64,000 nucleotides of DNA from Dehalococcoidia bacterium (GTDB lineage: Bacteria; Chloroflexota; Dehalococcoidia; Tepidiformales; Tepidiformaceae), in the NCBI GenBank assembly GCA_009841435.1, contig VXLW01000002.1:1-64000 (forward strand), read 5' to 3'. The notes under the pieces are model-generated. The model ran no database searches. It had not been told where the DNA came from and worked only from the letters and a program-made list of their open reading frames with translations. The translations under genes and the position numbers were made by a program. Positions within the stretch are counted from its first letter, which is position 1. Each line of letters opens with the position of its first letter. Positions 1 to 7,789 of this stretch are shown here, piece by piece.

Positions 1-142
<142 letters not shown>

Positions 143-175
143 TCATCGCACCCCGATCTCGGGGCCGGCGCGCCC

Positions 176-251
176 TGGAGCCCTCATCCAGATTTGAACT
201 GGAGACCTCGTTCTTACCAAGAACGCGCTCTGCCAACTGAGCTATGAGGGC
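176..251 (-). tRNA. tRNA-Thr (anticodon GGT)
   Basis: The minus-strand sequence folds as a cloverleaf. The acceptor arm GCCCTCA pairs with TGAGGGC, the D arm has GCTC/GAGC, the anticodon stem CGTTC/GAACG encloses loop TTGGTAA with anticodon GGT, and the T arm has TCCAG/CTGGA around TTCAAAT. The 3' CCA is encoded after discriminator T. The gene is 76 nt long and sits just upstream of tuf on the same strand. Confidence 0.97.
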
Positions 252-362
252 CTAGTCCGCGTGTGCGTTATTGATAGTAGCGGGATTTCCGTTGTGGGGG
301 AGAGGGGCAGGACGCAGTCGCGCAGAACGCCCGCCCAACCCCCGTTTCCCGAGACGGTCGCC

Positions 363-941
363 CTAGGCCAGGCCCCGCTTCGCAAGCTCCCGGGGCATCC
401 GCTCGGCGTCGGCGCTGAGCAGGGGGCCGCGCTCCTCGTCGGTGAGCGTGCCCGCCGTGTCCTTCGCCATCTTGCCTCCGTCGAAGAGGATCCACTTCTC
501 GGGGATGACCTCGAGGATGACGCGGAGGGGCGAGTCGAGGCGGTCGACGAAGGCCGCGGCGGCCTCCGCGTCGGGGCTGATCTTGTTCGCGAGGGCCGGG
601 TAGAACCAATCCTTGGTCTCCCGGTCGTCGTGGATGATGCAGCGGCCCTTGGCCGTGGCCTGGCCTCCCGGCGCGCCCGAGTCCGGGTCGCAGGCGGCGC
701 TGCTCACGATGACGGAGACACGCGGGTCCCGTCGGATGGCGGCCACGCGGTGGCGGTGGACCGCACAGGTAATCCAGAAGCGCCCCTCATGCCAGACATA
801 GGCGTGGATGACGCCGACGGGCCAGCCGTCCTGCGTGCTCCAGTTGAGCGCGCACTCCCTGGCGTTTACGAGCAGCGATTCGAGCTGCTCCTCGTCGAGT
901 GGGTAGCCGGAAACGGTTTCGTGGTCCTGTGCGCCCGCCAT
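363..941 (-). CDS. Pyridoxamine 5'-phosphate oxidase-family (FMN/F420 split-barrel) protein
   Basis: The 192-aa protein looks like a single flavin-reductase-type split barrel. The N-terminal half has the typical pattern of strands (W-P-V-G-V-I-H, then FWITCAVHRHRVAAIRRDP, then RVSVIVSS), where incoming cofactor and solvent-exposed Arg/His residues usually sit. The C-terminal part has the W-I-L-F-D strand of PPOX-like proteins. Such proteins bind FMN, F420 or haem and reduce small organic substrates; the substrate cannot be read from sequence. The ATG follows a good ribosome site (GGAGG, 6 nt spacer). It is divergent from the nuclease gene at 1043, so the 942-1042 gap holds both promoters. Confidence 0.75.
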   Translation of the reverse strand: MAGAQDHETVSGYPLDEEQLESLLVNARECALNWSTQDGWPVGVIHAYVWHEGRFWITCAVHRHRVAAIRRDPRVSVIVSSAACDPDSGAPGGQATAKGRCIIHDDRETKDWFYPALANKISPDAEAAAAFVDRLDSPLRVILEVIPEKWILFDGGKMAKDTAGTLTDEERGPLLSADAERMPRELAKRGLA

Positions 942-1030
942 CTGGAGCCTCCAAAGGTGTTGCTGGCCGCGTCATGCGCGGCGCCCCGAACCGTGGCAGA
1001 GCGCGGCGCGCGCGTCAACGCCTCCGCTGC

Positions 1031-1042
1031 TACGCTCGCGCC
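1031..1042 (+). promoter_or_regulatory. Leaderless promoter -10 box for the RecB-like nuclease
   Basis: TACGCT (1031-1036) lies 6 nt before the GTG at 1043, and no Shine-Dalgarno sequence is present. The spacing puts the transcription start at the start codon itself. It is one of 16 such sites seen in this window. Confidence 0.55.
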
Positions 1043-2899
1043 GTGGGCATAGAGGCGCTGACGCACGACGACGACGGCAAACTCGTCGTCCCGGAGACGG
1101 CCGAAGAGTGGGACGAGTGGGTCTCGGCGTCGAGGACGCGAAACCACGTGCTCGACAACCCGCTCGTCGACTGGCTCGAACGGTGGGGTGAGGAGCACGG
1201 CTACGAACCCGACCCCGTCGAGGAGGACACGGACTTCCTGACGTTCCTCTTCGGCAAGGGGAACGCGTTCGAGGCGGCGGTCGTGGAGCACCTGCGGGGG
1301 CTGGCGGAAGTGCGGATGGTGGAGCCGGAAGGAATGGACCGTGAGGAGCTCCGCCAGCTGTCGGTCGCCGAGGCAACCTATGCGGCGATGGCTGATGGGG
1401 CGGAGATCATCTGCCAGGCGTGGATGCGCGACCCGCAGTCGCGCACCTACGGCGCGCCCGACCTGCTCGTTCGAAGCGACGTGCTCGCAGACCTGTTCCC
1501 GGGGTCGATTTCCGACGAGGCGGCGGCCATGCGCGCACCGGACCTGGGCATCGGAGACCGGCACTACCGCGTGGTCGACATCAAGTTCTCGACGCTCCAC
1601 CTGGCGGCGGGCGGCGAGCTCGGGAACTCGGGTTCGGCGCCGGCCTACAAGGCGCAGGTGTACATCTACAACCGCGCACTCGGGAGGCTGCAGGGCTACC
1701 TGCCGCCCGAGGCGTTCGTGCTGGGCCGGGGCTGGGAGCAGACCCGCCGGGGCGAGAAGTCCCGGGGCACGAGCTGCATGGAACGGCTCGCGCCGGTCGC
1801 GAACGACTACGCCTCTCGCAAGGGCGGGGCGCTTTCGCACCAGGTCGAGGAGGCGGTGGCGTGGGTGCGGCGGGTCCGCGCGGAGGGGCGCGACTGGCAC
1901 GTACTCCCCGAACCCTCTGTCGACGAGCTTCGCCCCAGCGCCAAGGAGGACGTGGGCAGGTGGGCGAGCGTGGTCAAGGAGATCGTGAAGCAGAGCGAGG
2001 ATCTGACGCAGCTCTGGTGGGTCGGCGTCCCCCGGCGGCAGGATGCCAACCGGCAAGGACTCATGCGCTGGACGGACCCGCGCGTCACCCCTGAGACGCT
2101 GGGTGTCACAGGAACCTCGAGAGCCCCCAACTTGCGGGCCCTGCTCGACGTGAACCGCGAGCCCGGGCCCGACGTCCGGCCCGCCCACATCTCCGAGGCG
2201 CGGGCGGACTGGATCGAGGAGGCGCCCGCCGAGTTCTACGTGGACTTCGAGACGGTGAGCGACCTCGACGACGACTTCTCGGGTATCCCGGAGCGGGGCG
2301 GGCAGCCCCTCATCTTCATGGTCGGGTGCGGGCACCTGGAGGATGGTGACTGGCGGTTCAAGTGCTTCATCGCCGACCTGCTCGATGAGCGTTCCGAGGC
2401 GAAGGTCATCGACGACTGGTTCGAGCACATGACGTCGGTTCGCGACCGGCTCGCGCCGGGGGTGGACCCGAAGGTCATTCACTGGTCACCACACGAGACG
2501 ATCACGCTGGAGACGGCTTTCGACGCCGCCGTGAAGCGTCACGAGAAGACCGGCTGGCAACACACCAGGCAGCAGAAGCCGTGGCCGCACCCCAACTGGT
2601 TCGACTACCTGAACAAAGTGATGAAGCGGGAGCCGGTGGTCGTGCGGGGAGCGCATGGGTTCGGGCTGAAGGCGGTCACGAACGCGATGCACGACCTGGG
2701 CCTGGTCGAGACGCGCTGGGACGAAGGTCCGGCCGACGGGCTCGGGGCGATGGTGGGGGCGTGGACGTGCGATGGGGAGGCGCGCCGCACGGGCGGCAGC
2801 ATGCGCGACCTCGAACTGATGAAGGGCATCGGGCGGTACAACGAGGTCGACTGCAAGGCGATGATGGAACTCGTCCGCTACCTGCGTCGCCACCACTAG
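1043..2899 (+). CDS. TM0106-type putative nuclease: RecB-like PD-(D/E)XK domain fused to a YprB-like RNase H domain
   Basis: The 618-aa protein carries two nuclease folds. Residues about 90-290 have a PD-(D/E)XK core: GAPDLLVR (Asp140), VVDIKFS (Asp179, Lys181), then YKAQVYIYNRALG with the conserved Gln of RecB-type nucleases. Residues about 395-618 form a DEDD exonuclease-like RNase H fold: YVDFET (Asp401, Glu403) near its start and YNEVDC (Asp603) near its end. This order matches the TM0106 family (RecB-like plus RNase_H_2), whose cellular role is poorly known. It probably processes DNA or RNA ends. The frame is open upstream to 899, but the GTG at 1043 sits 6 nt after a TACGCT box, and the upstream translation is low-complexity. 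The gene stands alone between a divergent flavoprotein and the sigma-factor operon. Confidence 0.82.
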   Translation: MGIEALTHDDDGKLVVPETAEEWDEWVSASRTRNHVLDNPLVDWLERWGEEHGYEPDPVEEDTDFLTFLFGKGNAFEAAVVEHLRGLAEVRMVEPEGMDREELRQLSVAEATYAAMADGAEIICQAWMRDPQSRTYGAPDLLVRSDVLADLFPGSISDEAAAMRAPDLGIGDRHYRVVDIKFSTLHLAAGGELGNSGSAPAYKAQVYIYNRALGRLQGYLPPEAFVLGRGWEQTRRGEKSRGTSCMERLAPVANDYASRKGGALSHQVEEAVAWVRRVRAEGRDWHVLPEPSVDELRPSAKEDVGRWASVVKEIVKQSEDLTQLWWVGVPRRQDANRQGLMRWTDPRVTPETLGVTGTSRAPNLRALLDVNREPGPDVRPAHISEARADWIEEAPAEFYVDFETVSDLDDDFSGIPERGGQPLIFMVGCGHLEDGDWRFKCFIADLLDERSEAKVIDDWFEHMTSVRDRLAPGVDPKVIHWSPHETITLETAFDAAVKRHEKTGWQHTRQQKPWPHPNWFDYLNKVMKREPVVVRGAHGFGLKAVTNAMHDLGLVETRWDEGPADGLGAMVGAWTCDGEARRTGGSMRDLELMKGIGRYNEVDCKAMMELVRYLRRHH

Positions 2900-2932
2900 C
2901 GGGCGGCGCACGCCACTAGATGGCAGAGATTT

Positions 2933-2956
2933 CGCCGGATCGGGAACGATCCGGCG
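2933..2956. repeat. Perfect 10-bp inverted repeat with GGAA loop upstream of the ECF sigma gene
   Basis: The arms CGCCGGATCG (2933-2942) and CGATCCGGCG (2947-2956) are perfectly complementary around a 4-nt loop, GGAA. There is no T-run afterwards, so it is not a clear Rho-independent terminator for the nuclease gene 34 nt upstream. Its position 94 nt before the sigma-factor start also fits an operator. The loop and following base read GGAAC, which resembles an ECF-type -35 element. Confidence 0.6.
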
Positions 2957-3049
2957 GGTTGGCGCATATCTCTTGTCACGATGGTACTGGCGCATCCCGA
3001 TGCGCGACGCGAACACTACCCCATCCGGCTGGTGGAAGGTGAGGGACGC

Positions 3050-3607
3050 ATGACCGACGACGAAGCCGTCCTGCGGTGTCAGGACGGCGACCGTGAGGCC
3101 TTCCGCCACCTGGTGGAGCAGTACAAGAACCCGCTCTACGGCACGGCGTACCTGATGACGGGCAACGCCGCGCAGGCCGAGGAGCACGTGCAGGAGGCGT
3201 TCCTGCTGGCCTGGCGCGGCATCAGATCGTTCCAGCGGGGCCGCCCGGTGAAGCCCTGGCTGATGCGCATCCTCGTGAACGCGGTGCTGGCGCAGCAGCG
3301 CAAGCGTTCCCTGCAAACCGTGCCGCTCGAGGAAACGCTGCCCGTGGGAGCCCCCACCAGCGGCGCCGATTCGATCGAGGCGAGCGAAGACCGCGAGGCC
3401 GTGCGGCAAGCCCTCGCCCAGCTAACCCCCGAACACCGCCAGGTCGTGGTGCTGCGCTACTTCGCCGACCTGACGGTCCCACAAGTCGCCCGTTCCGCCG
3501 GGGTGCGGGAGGGCACGGTCAAGTCGCGGCTCCATCGAGCGCTCCGCCAGATGCGGGAGCTGCTGGAGCAGTCGGGTGTGATGGAGGTGGCCGGCAATGG
3601 CGCGTAA
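3050..3607 (+). CDS. ECF-type (sigma-70 family group 4) RNA polymerase sigma factor
   Basis: The 185-aa protein has the two-domain ECF layout. Region 2 covers about residues 8-75 (DREAFRHLVEQYKNPLYGTA ... HVQEAFLLAWRGI), and region 4 covers about 115-170 (LAQLTPEHRQVVVLRYFADL, then the helix-turn-helix VPQVARSAGVREGTVKSRLH). It directs RNA polymerase to a specialised promoter set. The ATG at 3050 is preceded by GGAAGGTGAGG and gives the normal family N-terminus; the frame is open back to an ATG at 2981. The last 11 nt overlap the start of the VWA gene, so the two are translationally coupled. The coupled partner of an ECF factor is usually its anti-sigma regulator, and here that slot is filled by a transmembrane VWA protein. 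Confidence 0.93.
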   Translation: MTDDEAVLRCQDGDREAFRHLVEQYKNPLYGTAYLMTGNAAQAEEHVQEAFLLAWRGIRSFQRGRPVKPWLMRILVNAVLAQQRKRSLQTVPLEETLPVGAPTSGADSIEASEDREAVRQALAQLTPEHRQVVVLRYFADLTVPQVARSAGVREGTVKSRLHRALRQMRELLEQSGVMEVAGNGA

Positions 3608-5819
3608 CGACATGCCAGATCAGGAGATGGAACGAAAGCTCCGCGAGCACTTCGCGGAAGAAGCCCCGGACCTGCAGGCCCCGGACGACCTCTGGGACCG
3701 CCTGGAGGACCGCCTGGGAAAACAGGATCCGCCGCGCTTCGCCCTCTTGCGGGGTGGAGCCAGCGCCATCGGCTCGATGCCATGGATTCCGGCGGCGGCG
3801 GCAGCGGTACTGGTTGTGGGCTTGGGCGTGGGCGCCTGGGCCCTCGCCGGCGGGACCGGCGATAGCGGCGACGATGACGACGATGGCGGGGCCATCGCCG
3901 CCAGCAGCGATGAGCAAGTCGAGCCGGTCCGGGAGGCTGCGACGCAGGCCGCCGCGACGGAGGCAGCCGAAGACGAGGCCTACGAGGCTACAGAGGCTCC
4001 GGCGGCCCAGGAGGCAGCTGCGACAGCGGCGGCCGCCGCGCGGGCCGTGGAGCGGGACGCGTCGGAGGAAGCGACCCCCGAGGCTGTCTCGACTCCCGCG
4101 CCGACCCCCAAGCCAACGCCTGCGCGCGCGCAGGCCACGCAGCCAGCAGAGAGCGAAACCCCGGCGCCCGAGAGCAGCGAAGCCCGCGAGCCCGCCGATG
4201 ACGCTGGCACGGATGTCGAGCAGGCCGAGGAGCCGGCGGAGCCTGAAGACATGGCCGACGAGGCCATGGATGACATGGGCGACGACATGGCAGCCGAGGC
4301 CATGGAGGAGGCGGACGCCGAGGACTCGGCCTCCTTGTCCGGGCGGGGCAGCGGCCCCCCCGAGGTCGACGAGCCCCCCCAGCGCCCCTCCGACACGACC
4401 TTCGAGGACTACGAGCGCACGGCCTTCGTCTCGACCGACATCGACGCCGTTTCGACGTTCAGCCTGGACACCGACCGCACCTCCTACTTCCTCGCGCTCA
4501 CCTGGATCAGCAACGGCTATCCGGTCGACCCCAACTCGGTGCGAGCGGAGGAATGGATCAACGCCTTCGACTACGGCTACGCCCGGCCCGCCGGCGAGGA
4601 CCGCTTCGCCGTCATCAGCGACTTGGTGCGGCACCCGATCGAGGGCGGCTGGCACCTCGCCCGCATCGCCATGCAGGCGCCCGACGTGCGCGACGACCGG
4701 CCGCTCAACGTGACGCTGGTGCTTGATGCCTCCGGCTCGATGTCCTGGGGCGATCGCGTCGCCATCGCGCGGGAGGCGGCGGAGACCATCCGCCAGAGCC
4801 TCGGCGCGCGGGACCGCATCGCCGTCGTGCACTTCACGACCGACGTGCTCGACCGCTACACGGTCAAGCACAGCTCGCCCGACAACGAGGACGTCGTGTG
4901 GTCGATCGAACGGCTGGCCGCGCACGACAGCACGAACGTGCAGGCCGGGCTCAACCTCGGCGTGCAGCTGGCCGACGAGGCCCGGCGCGAGCGGCCGGAT
5001 GCCTACAACTACATCATCCTCATGTCGGACGGCGTCGCGAACGTGGACGCGACCGACCCCTTCGCCATCCTCGAGGGGGCGCCCGACACCGACAGCAGGA
5101 ACCCGCTGCGGCTCATCACCATCGGGGTCGGCATCGACAACTACAACGACGTGCTGCTGGAGCAGCTCGCCCAGCACGGCAACGGCTGGTACCGCTACCT
5201 CGACGACACCGCCCAAGCGCGGGAGACGTTCAGCCGCGAGAACTGGCTGGCGCTCTCCACGCCCTTCGCCGACCAGGCCCGCGCCCAGGTGACCTGGGAC
5301 CCGGCCGTGGTGAAGGAGTGGCGCATCGTCGGATACGAGAACCGGATCACGCCGGACCACACGTTCACCCAGAACCGCCGGGAGTTCGCCGAGCTGCCCG
5401 CCGGAACCGCCACCACCGTCTTCTACGAACTCGTGCTGCACGAGGGTGTCAGCCTCTCGGCAGTGCTCGGGAACGTGGAGGTGCGCTGGGTCGACCCGGC
5501 CACGGGCGACTCGGTCAGCCAGACGGCCGCCGTCGCGGGCCCTACGGACGTGGAGTTCGACGACGCCGACCGCTTCCTGCGGCTGGGCGCGATCGTGGGG
5601 CTCTCCGCCGACCGGTACAGCAGCCTCTCGCCGCAGGTCGAGAACGCGGAGGTCGACTACGCCGGCATCCACGCCGACCTCTCGGCCCTGCAGGGCCGGC
5701 TCAGGGGGCTTGAGGGAAGCCTTGGGTCCTCCCAGGCGTACCAGGACTTCAGCTTCCTGCTGGACGAGTTGACGGCTGAGGCCGCCGAGCAGGCGCCTTC
5801 TTCGGGCTACAGCCAGTGA
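3597..5819 (+). CDS. Transmembrane VWA-domain protein (YfbK type) with an anti-sigma-like cytoplasmic N-terminus
   Basis: The 740-aa protein begins with about 60 charged cytoplasmic residues (REHFAEEAPDLQ, DDLWDRLEDRL), then one membrane helix (about 64-86), then about 180 residues of Ala/Glu/Pro/Thr-rich linker. The extracytoplasmic part matches the YfbK layout: VWA N-terminal segment from about 267, a VWA domain with the MIDAS motif DASGS (Asp377), STN and MSDG, and a DUF3520-like C-terminus. VWA domains bind partners through a metal ion. The gene overlaps the ECF sigma gene by 11 nt and has a GGAGG ribosome site inside it. By architecture it could hold the sigma factor at the membrane and sense something outside, but no zinc anti-sigma motif is visible, so this is inference. 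The next gene is a paralogue. Confidence 0.85.
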   Translation: MARNDMPDQEMERKLREHFAEEAPDLQAPDDLWDRLEDRLGKQDPPRFALLRGGASAIGSMPWIPAAAAAVLVVGLGVGAWALAGGTGDSGDDDDDGGAIAASSDEQVEPVREAATQAAATEAAEDEAYEATEAPAAQEAAATAAAAARAVERDASEEATPEAVSTPAPTPKPTPARAQATQPAESETPAPESSEAREPADDAGTDVEQAEEPAEPEDMADEAMDDMGDDMAAEAMEEADAEDSASLSGRGSGPPEVDEPPQRPSDTTFEDYERTAFVSTDIDAVSTFSLDTDRTSYFLALTWISNGYPVDPNSVRAEEWINAFDYGYARPAGEDRFAVISDLVRHPIEGGWHLARIAMQAPDVRDDRPLNVTLVLDASGSMSWGDRVAIAREAAETIRQSLGARDRIAVVHFTTDVLDRYTVKHSSPDNEDVVWSIERLAAHDSTNVQAGLNLGVQLADEARRERPDAYNYIILMSDGVANVDATDPFAILEGAPDTDSRNPLRLITIGVGIDNYNDVLLEQLAQHGNGWYRYLDDTAQARETFSRENWLALSTPFADQARAQVTWDPAVVKEWRIVGYENRITPDHTFTQNRREFAELPAGTATTVFYELVLHEGVSLSAVLGNVEVRWVDPATGDSVSQTAAVAGPTDVEFDDADRFLRLGAIVGLSADRYSSLSPQVENAEVDYAGIHADLSALQGRLRGLEGSLGSSQAYQDFSFLLDELTAEAAEQAPSSGYSQ
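5223..5299 (+). repeat. Near-identical patch shared by the two VWA genes (copy 1)
   Basis: This 77-nt stretch matches 7097-7173 with one mismatch, although much of the two genes is clearly diverged. It encodes the region just after the VWA domain. Confidence 0.85.
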
Positions 5820-5884
5820 CCTGGCTCGCTATCCGGACGGGGCGCTCGCGGAGCGCCCCCACGCAGAGAGCAAAGGAGGCTCAT

Positions 5885-7699
5885 ATGCGATTCCCCGCAC
5901 GGATGTACCGGATCCTCGCCGCAGGCGCCGCGGTGGCGCTCCTCACGCTGGCGATCGCCGCCTGCGGCGGCGTGGACGGCGATGACGACGACAGCGCCGC
6001 ACCTGCCGCACCCGCGGCGACGCAGGCGGCCGCCGAAGCCACGCAGGCGCCTAGCCGTGCGCGACCGGTCCAGGCAGCGGCGACCGAAGCCGAAGCTGCG
6101 GAAGAGGCCTACGAGGCCGAAGCTACAGCAGCGGCCGCGCAGGAAGCTGCGGCGGACAGCGGCTCCTGCGCCAACTGCGCGACCGCTCGCCAGCAGGGGT
6201 CCACGAACACGACCCAGGCAGCCGCCTCGGTCAGCGAGCCGCCATCCCAGCGGCCTTCGCCCGGGGCCACGACATTCCAGAACTATGGCCGAACGCCGTA
6301 CGTCAAGACCTCGACGGACGCCGTCTCCACCTTCAGCCTGGATACCGACCGCACGTCGTACTTCCTCGCCCTCGCCTGGGCGCAGAGCGGCTACGCGGTC
6401 GAGCCCGACTCGGTGCGGGCGGAGGAGTGGGTGAACGCCTTCTCCTACGACTACGACCAGCCCCGCGACGACCGCAGCTTCGCCATCACGAGCGACGTGG
6501 TGCAGCACCCCCTCGGGGGCGGACGCCACCTCGTGCGCGTGGCCTTCCAGGCCCCGCACGTCCGCGACGACGTGCCCCTGAACGTGACGCTCGTGCTGGA
6601 TGCCTCCGGCTCGATGTCCTCGGGGAACCGCGTCGCCATCGCTCGGGAGGCGGCGGAGGCCATCCGCAACAGCCTCGGCTCCGACGACCGCATCGCCGTC
6701 GTCCACTTCACCACCGACGTGATCGACTGGTACACCGTCGAGCACAGCCGGCCCGGCAACGAGGATGTGGCCTGGTCGATTGGACAGCTCGCCCCGCACA
6801 ACTCGACGAACGTGCAGGCTGGGCTCGACCTCGGCGTGCGGCTCGCCGACGAGGCGCGGCGCGAGCGCCCCGACGCCTACAACTACGTGATCCTCATGTC
6901 GGACGGCGTCGCGAACGTGGACACGACCAACCCCTTCGCCATCCTCGATTCCTCGCCCGACACCGACCACCGCAACCCGCTGCGGCTCATCACCATCGGC
7001 GTCGGCATCGAGAACTACAACGACTACCTGCTCGAGCAGCTCGCCCAGCACGGCAACGGCTGGTACCGCTACCTCGACACGACCGAGCAGGCGCGCGAGA
7101 CGTTCAGCCGCGAGAACTGGCTGGCACTCTCCACGCCCTTCGCCGACCAGGCCCGCGCCCAGGTGACCTGGGATCCGTCACTGGTTAGCTCCTGGCGCAT
7201 CGTCGGCTACGAGAACCGGGTCACGCCGGACCACACCTTCGAGCAGAACCGCCGCGAGTTCGCCGAGCTGCCCTCGGGCGCGGCCACGACGGCGTTCTAC
7301 GAGGTCGTCCTGCACAACGAGACCCGCCGCGGCCTGGCCACGCTGGGCGAGGTAGAGGTGCGCTGGGTGGACCCGCGTTCGGGCGACACCTACAGCCAGG
7401 CGGCACTCCTGGAGGGCCGCACCGACGCCCCCTTCGACGCAGGCGACCAGCACCTCCGCTTCGGCGCCATCGTGGCGCTCGCCTCCGACCGTTACAGCGC
7501 CCTCTCGGTGCAGCTCGAGGGCGCGAAGATCGACATCGCCGGCCTGGGCGCCGACATGACGGCGCTGCGGGCGGAGCTGGACTCGCTCTACGAGCGGATG
7601 AGCACCCTGCAGTCCTACCACGACTTCAGCTTCCTGCTGGAGCGGATGACGGCCCGCGTCGAGGAGCTCGGGGGCGGGAGTTCAGGCTACAGCCAGTGA
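5885..7699 (+). CDS. VWA-domain lipoprotein (YfbK type), paralogue of the preceding gene
   Basis: The 604-aa protein starts with a lipoprotein signal peptide (MRFPARMYRI..., lipobox LAIAAC, Cys27) followed by an acidic/Ala-rich linker. It then has the same module order as its neighbour: VWA N-terminal segment, VWA domain with MIDAS DASGS (Asp239), STN and MSDG, and a DUF3520-like end finishing in the same GYSQ tail. It lacks the cytoplasmic segment and membrane helix of the first copy, so it would sit lipid-anchored outside the membrane. The ATG follows a strong site (AAAGGAGG, about 4 nt spacer); upstream frame extensions lack one. The spacer to gene one is 65 nt, consistent with one operon. 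Confidence 0.87.
   Translation: MRFPARMYRILAAGAAVALLTLAIAACGGVDGDDDDSAAPAAPAATQAAAEATQAPSRARPVQAAATEAEAAEEAYEAEATAAAAQEAAADSGSCANCATARQQGSTNTTQAAASVSEPPSQRPSPGATTFQNYGRTPYVKTSTDAVSTFSLDTDRTSYFLALAWAQSGYAVEPDSVRAEEWVNAFSYDYDQPRDDRSFAITSDVVQHPLGGGRHLVRVAFQAPHVRDDVPLNVTLVLDASGSMSSGNRVAIAREAAEAIRNSLGSDDRIAVVHFTTDVIDWYTVEHSRPGNEDVAWSIGQLAPHNSTNVQAGLDLGVRLADEARRERPDAYNYVILMSDGVANVDTTNPFAILDSSPDTDHRNPLRLITIGVGIENYNDYLLEQLAQHGNGWYRYLDTTEQARETFSRENWLALSTPFADQARAQVTWDPSLVSSWRIVGYENRVTPDHTFEQNRREFAELPSGAATTAFYEVVLHNETRRGLATLGEVEVRWVDPRSGDTYSQAALLEGRTDAPFDAGDQHLRFGAIVALASDRYSALSVQLEGAKIDIAGLGADMTALRAELDSLYERMSTLQSYHDFSFLLERMTARVEELGGGSSGYSQ
7097..7173 (+). repeat. Near-identical patch shared by the two VWA genes (copy 2)
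   Basis: This is the partner of 5223-5299, with 76 of 77 bases identical at an offset of 1874 nt. It suggests recent duplication or gene conversion limited to part of the gene. Confidence 0.85.
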
Positions 7700-7738
7700 C
7701 GGCGCCCCTCGCACGGCACCGGCTGTAACGGCGCGATC

Positions 7739-7779
7739 CCGGCCGCGGCGGACAACACCCCACCACCCGCCGCGGCCGG
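7739..7779. terminator. 13-bp inverted repeat between convergent genes, probable two-way terminator
   Basis: The arms CCGGCCGCGGCGG (7739-7751) and CCGCCGCGGCCGG (7767-7779) are perfectly complementary with a 15-nt loop. The site lies between the stop of the VWA lipoprotein and the stop of the RCC1-like gene, so it could end transcription from both sides. No T-run follows on either strand. Confidence 0.6.
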
Positions 7780-7789
7780 CGCGCCCTCG

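Noticed and set aside
2981-3049. Upstream ATG of the ECF sigma gene, with a TATCTC sequence 8 nt before it
   Set aside because: The hexamer does not match TANNNT, the added 23 residues are outside the family domain, and the ATG at 3050 has a good ribosome site. It remains a possible alternative start.
3519-5672. Long open frame on the minus strand opposite the first VWA gene
   Set aside because: It is antisense to a well-supported gene, has no recognisable domain and is Arg/Gly/Val-rich, as expected for a frame shadow in GC-rich DNA. The same reasoning removed the long antisense frames at 32462-34603, 37511-40279, 40451-41870 and 62699-63862.
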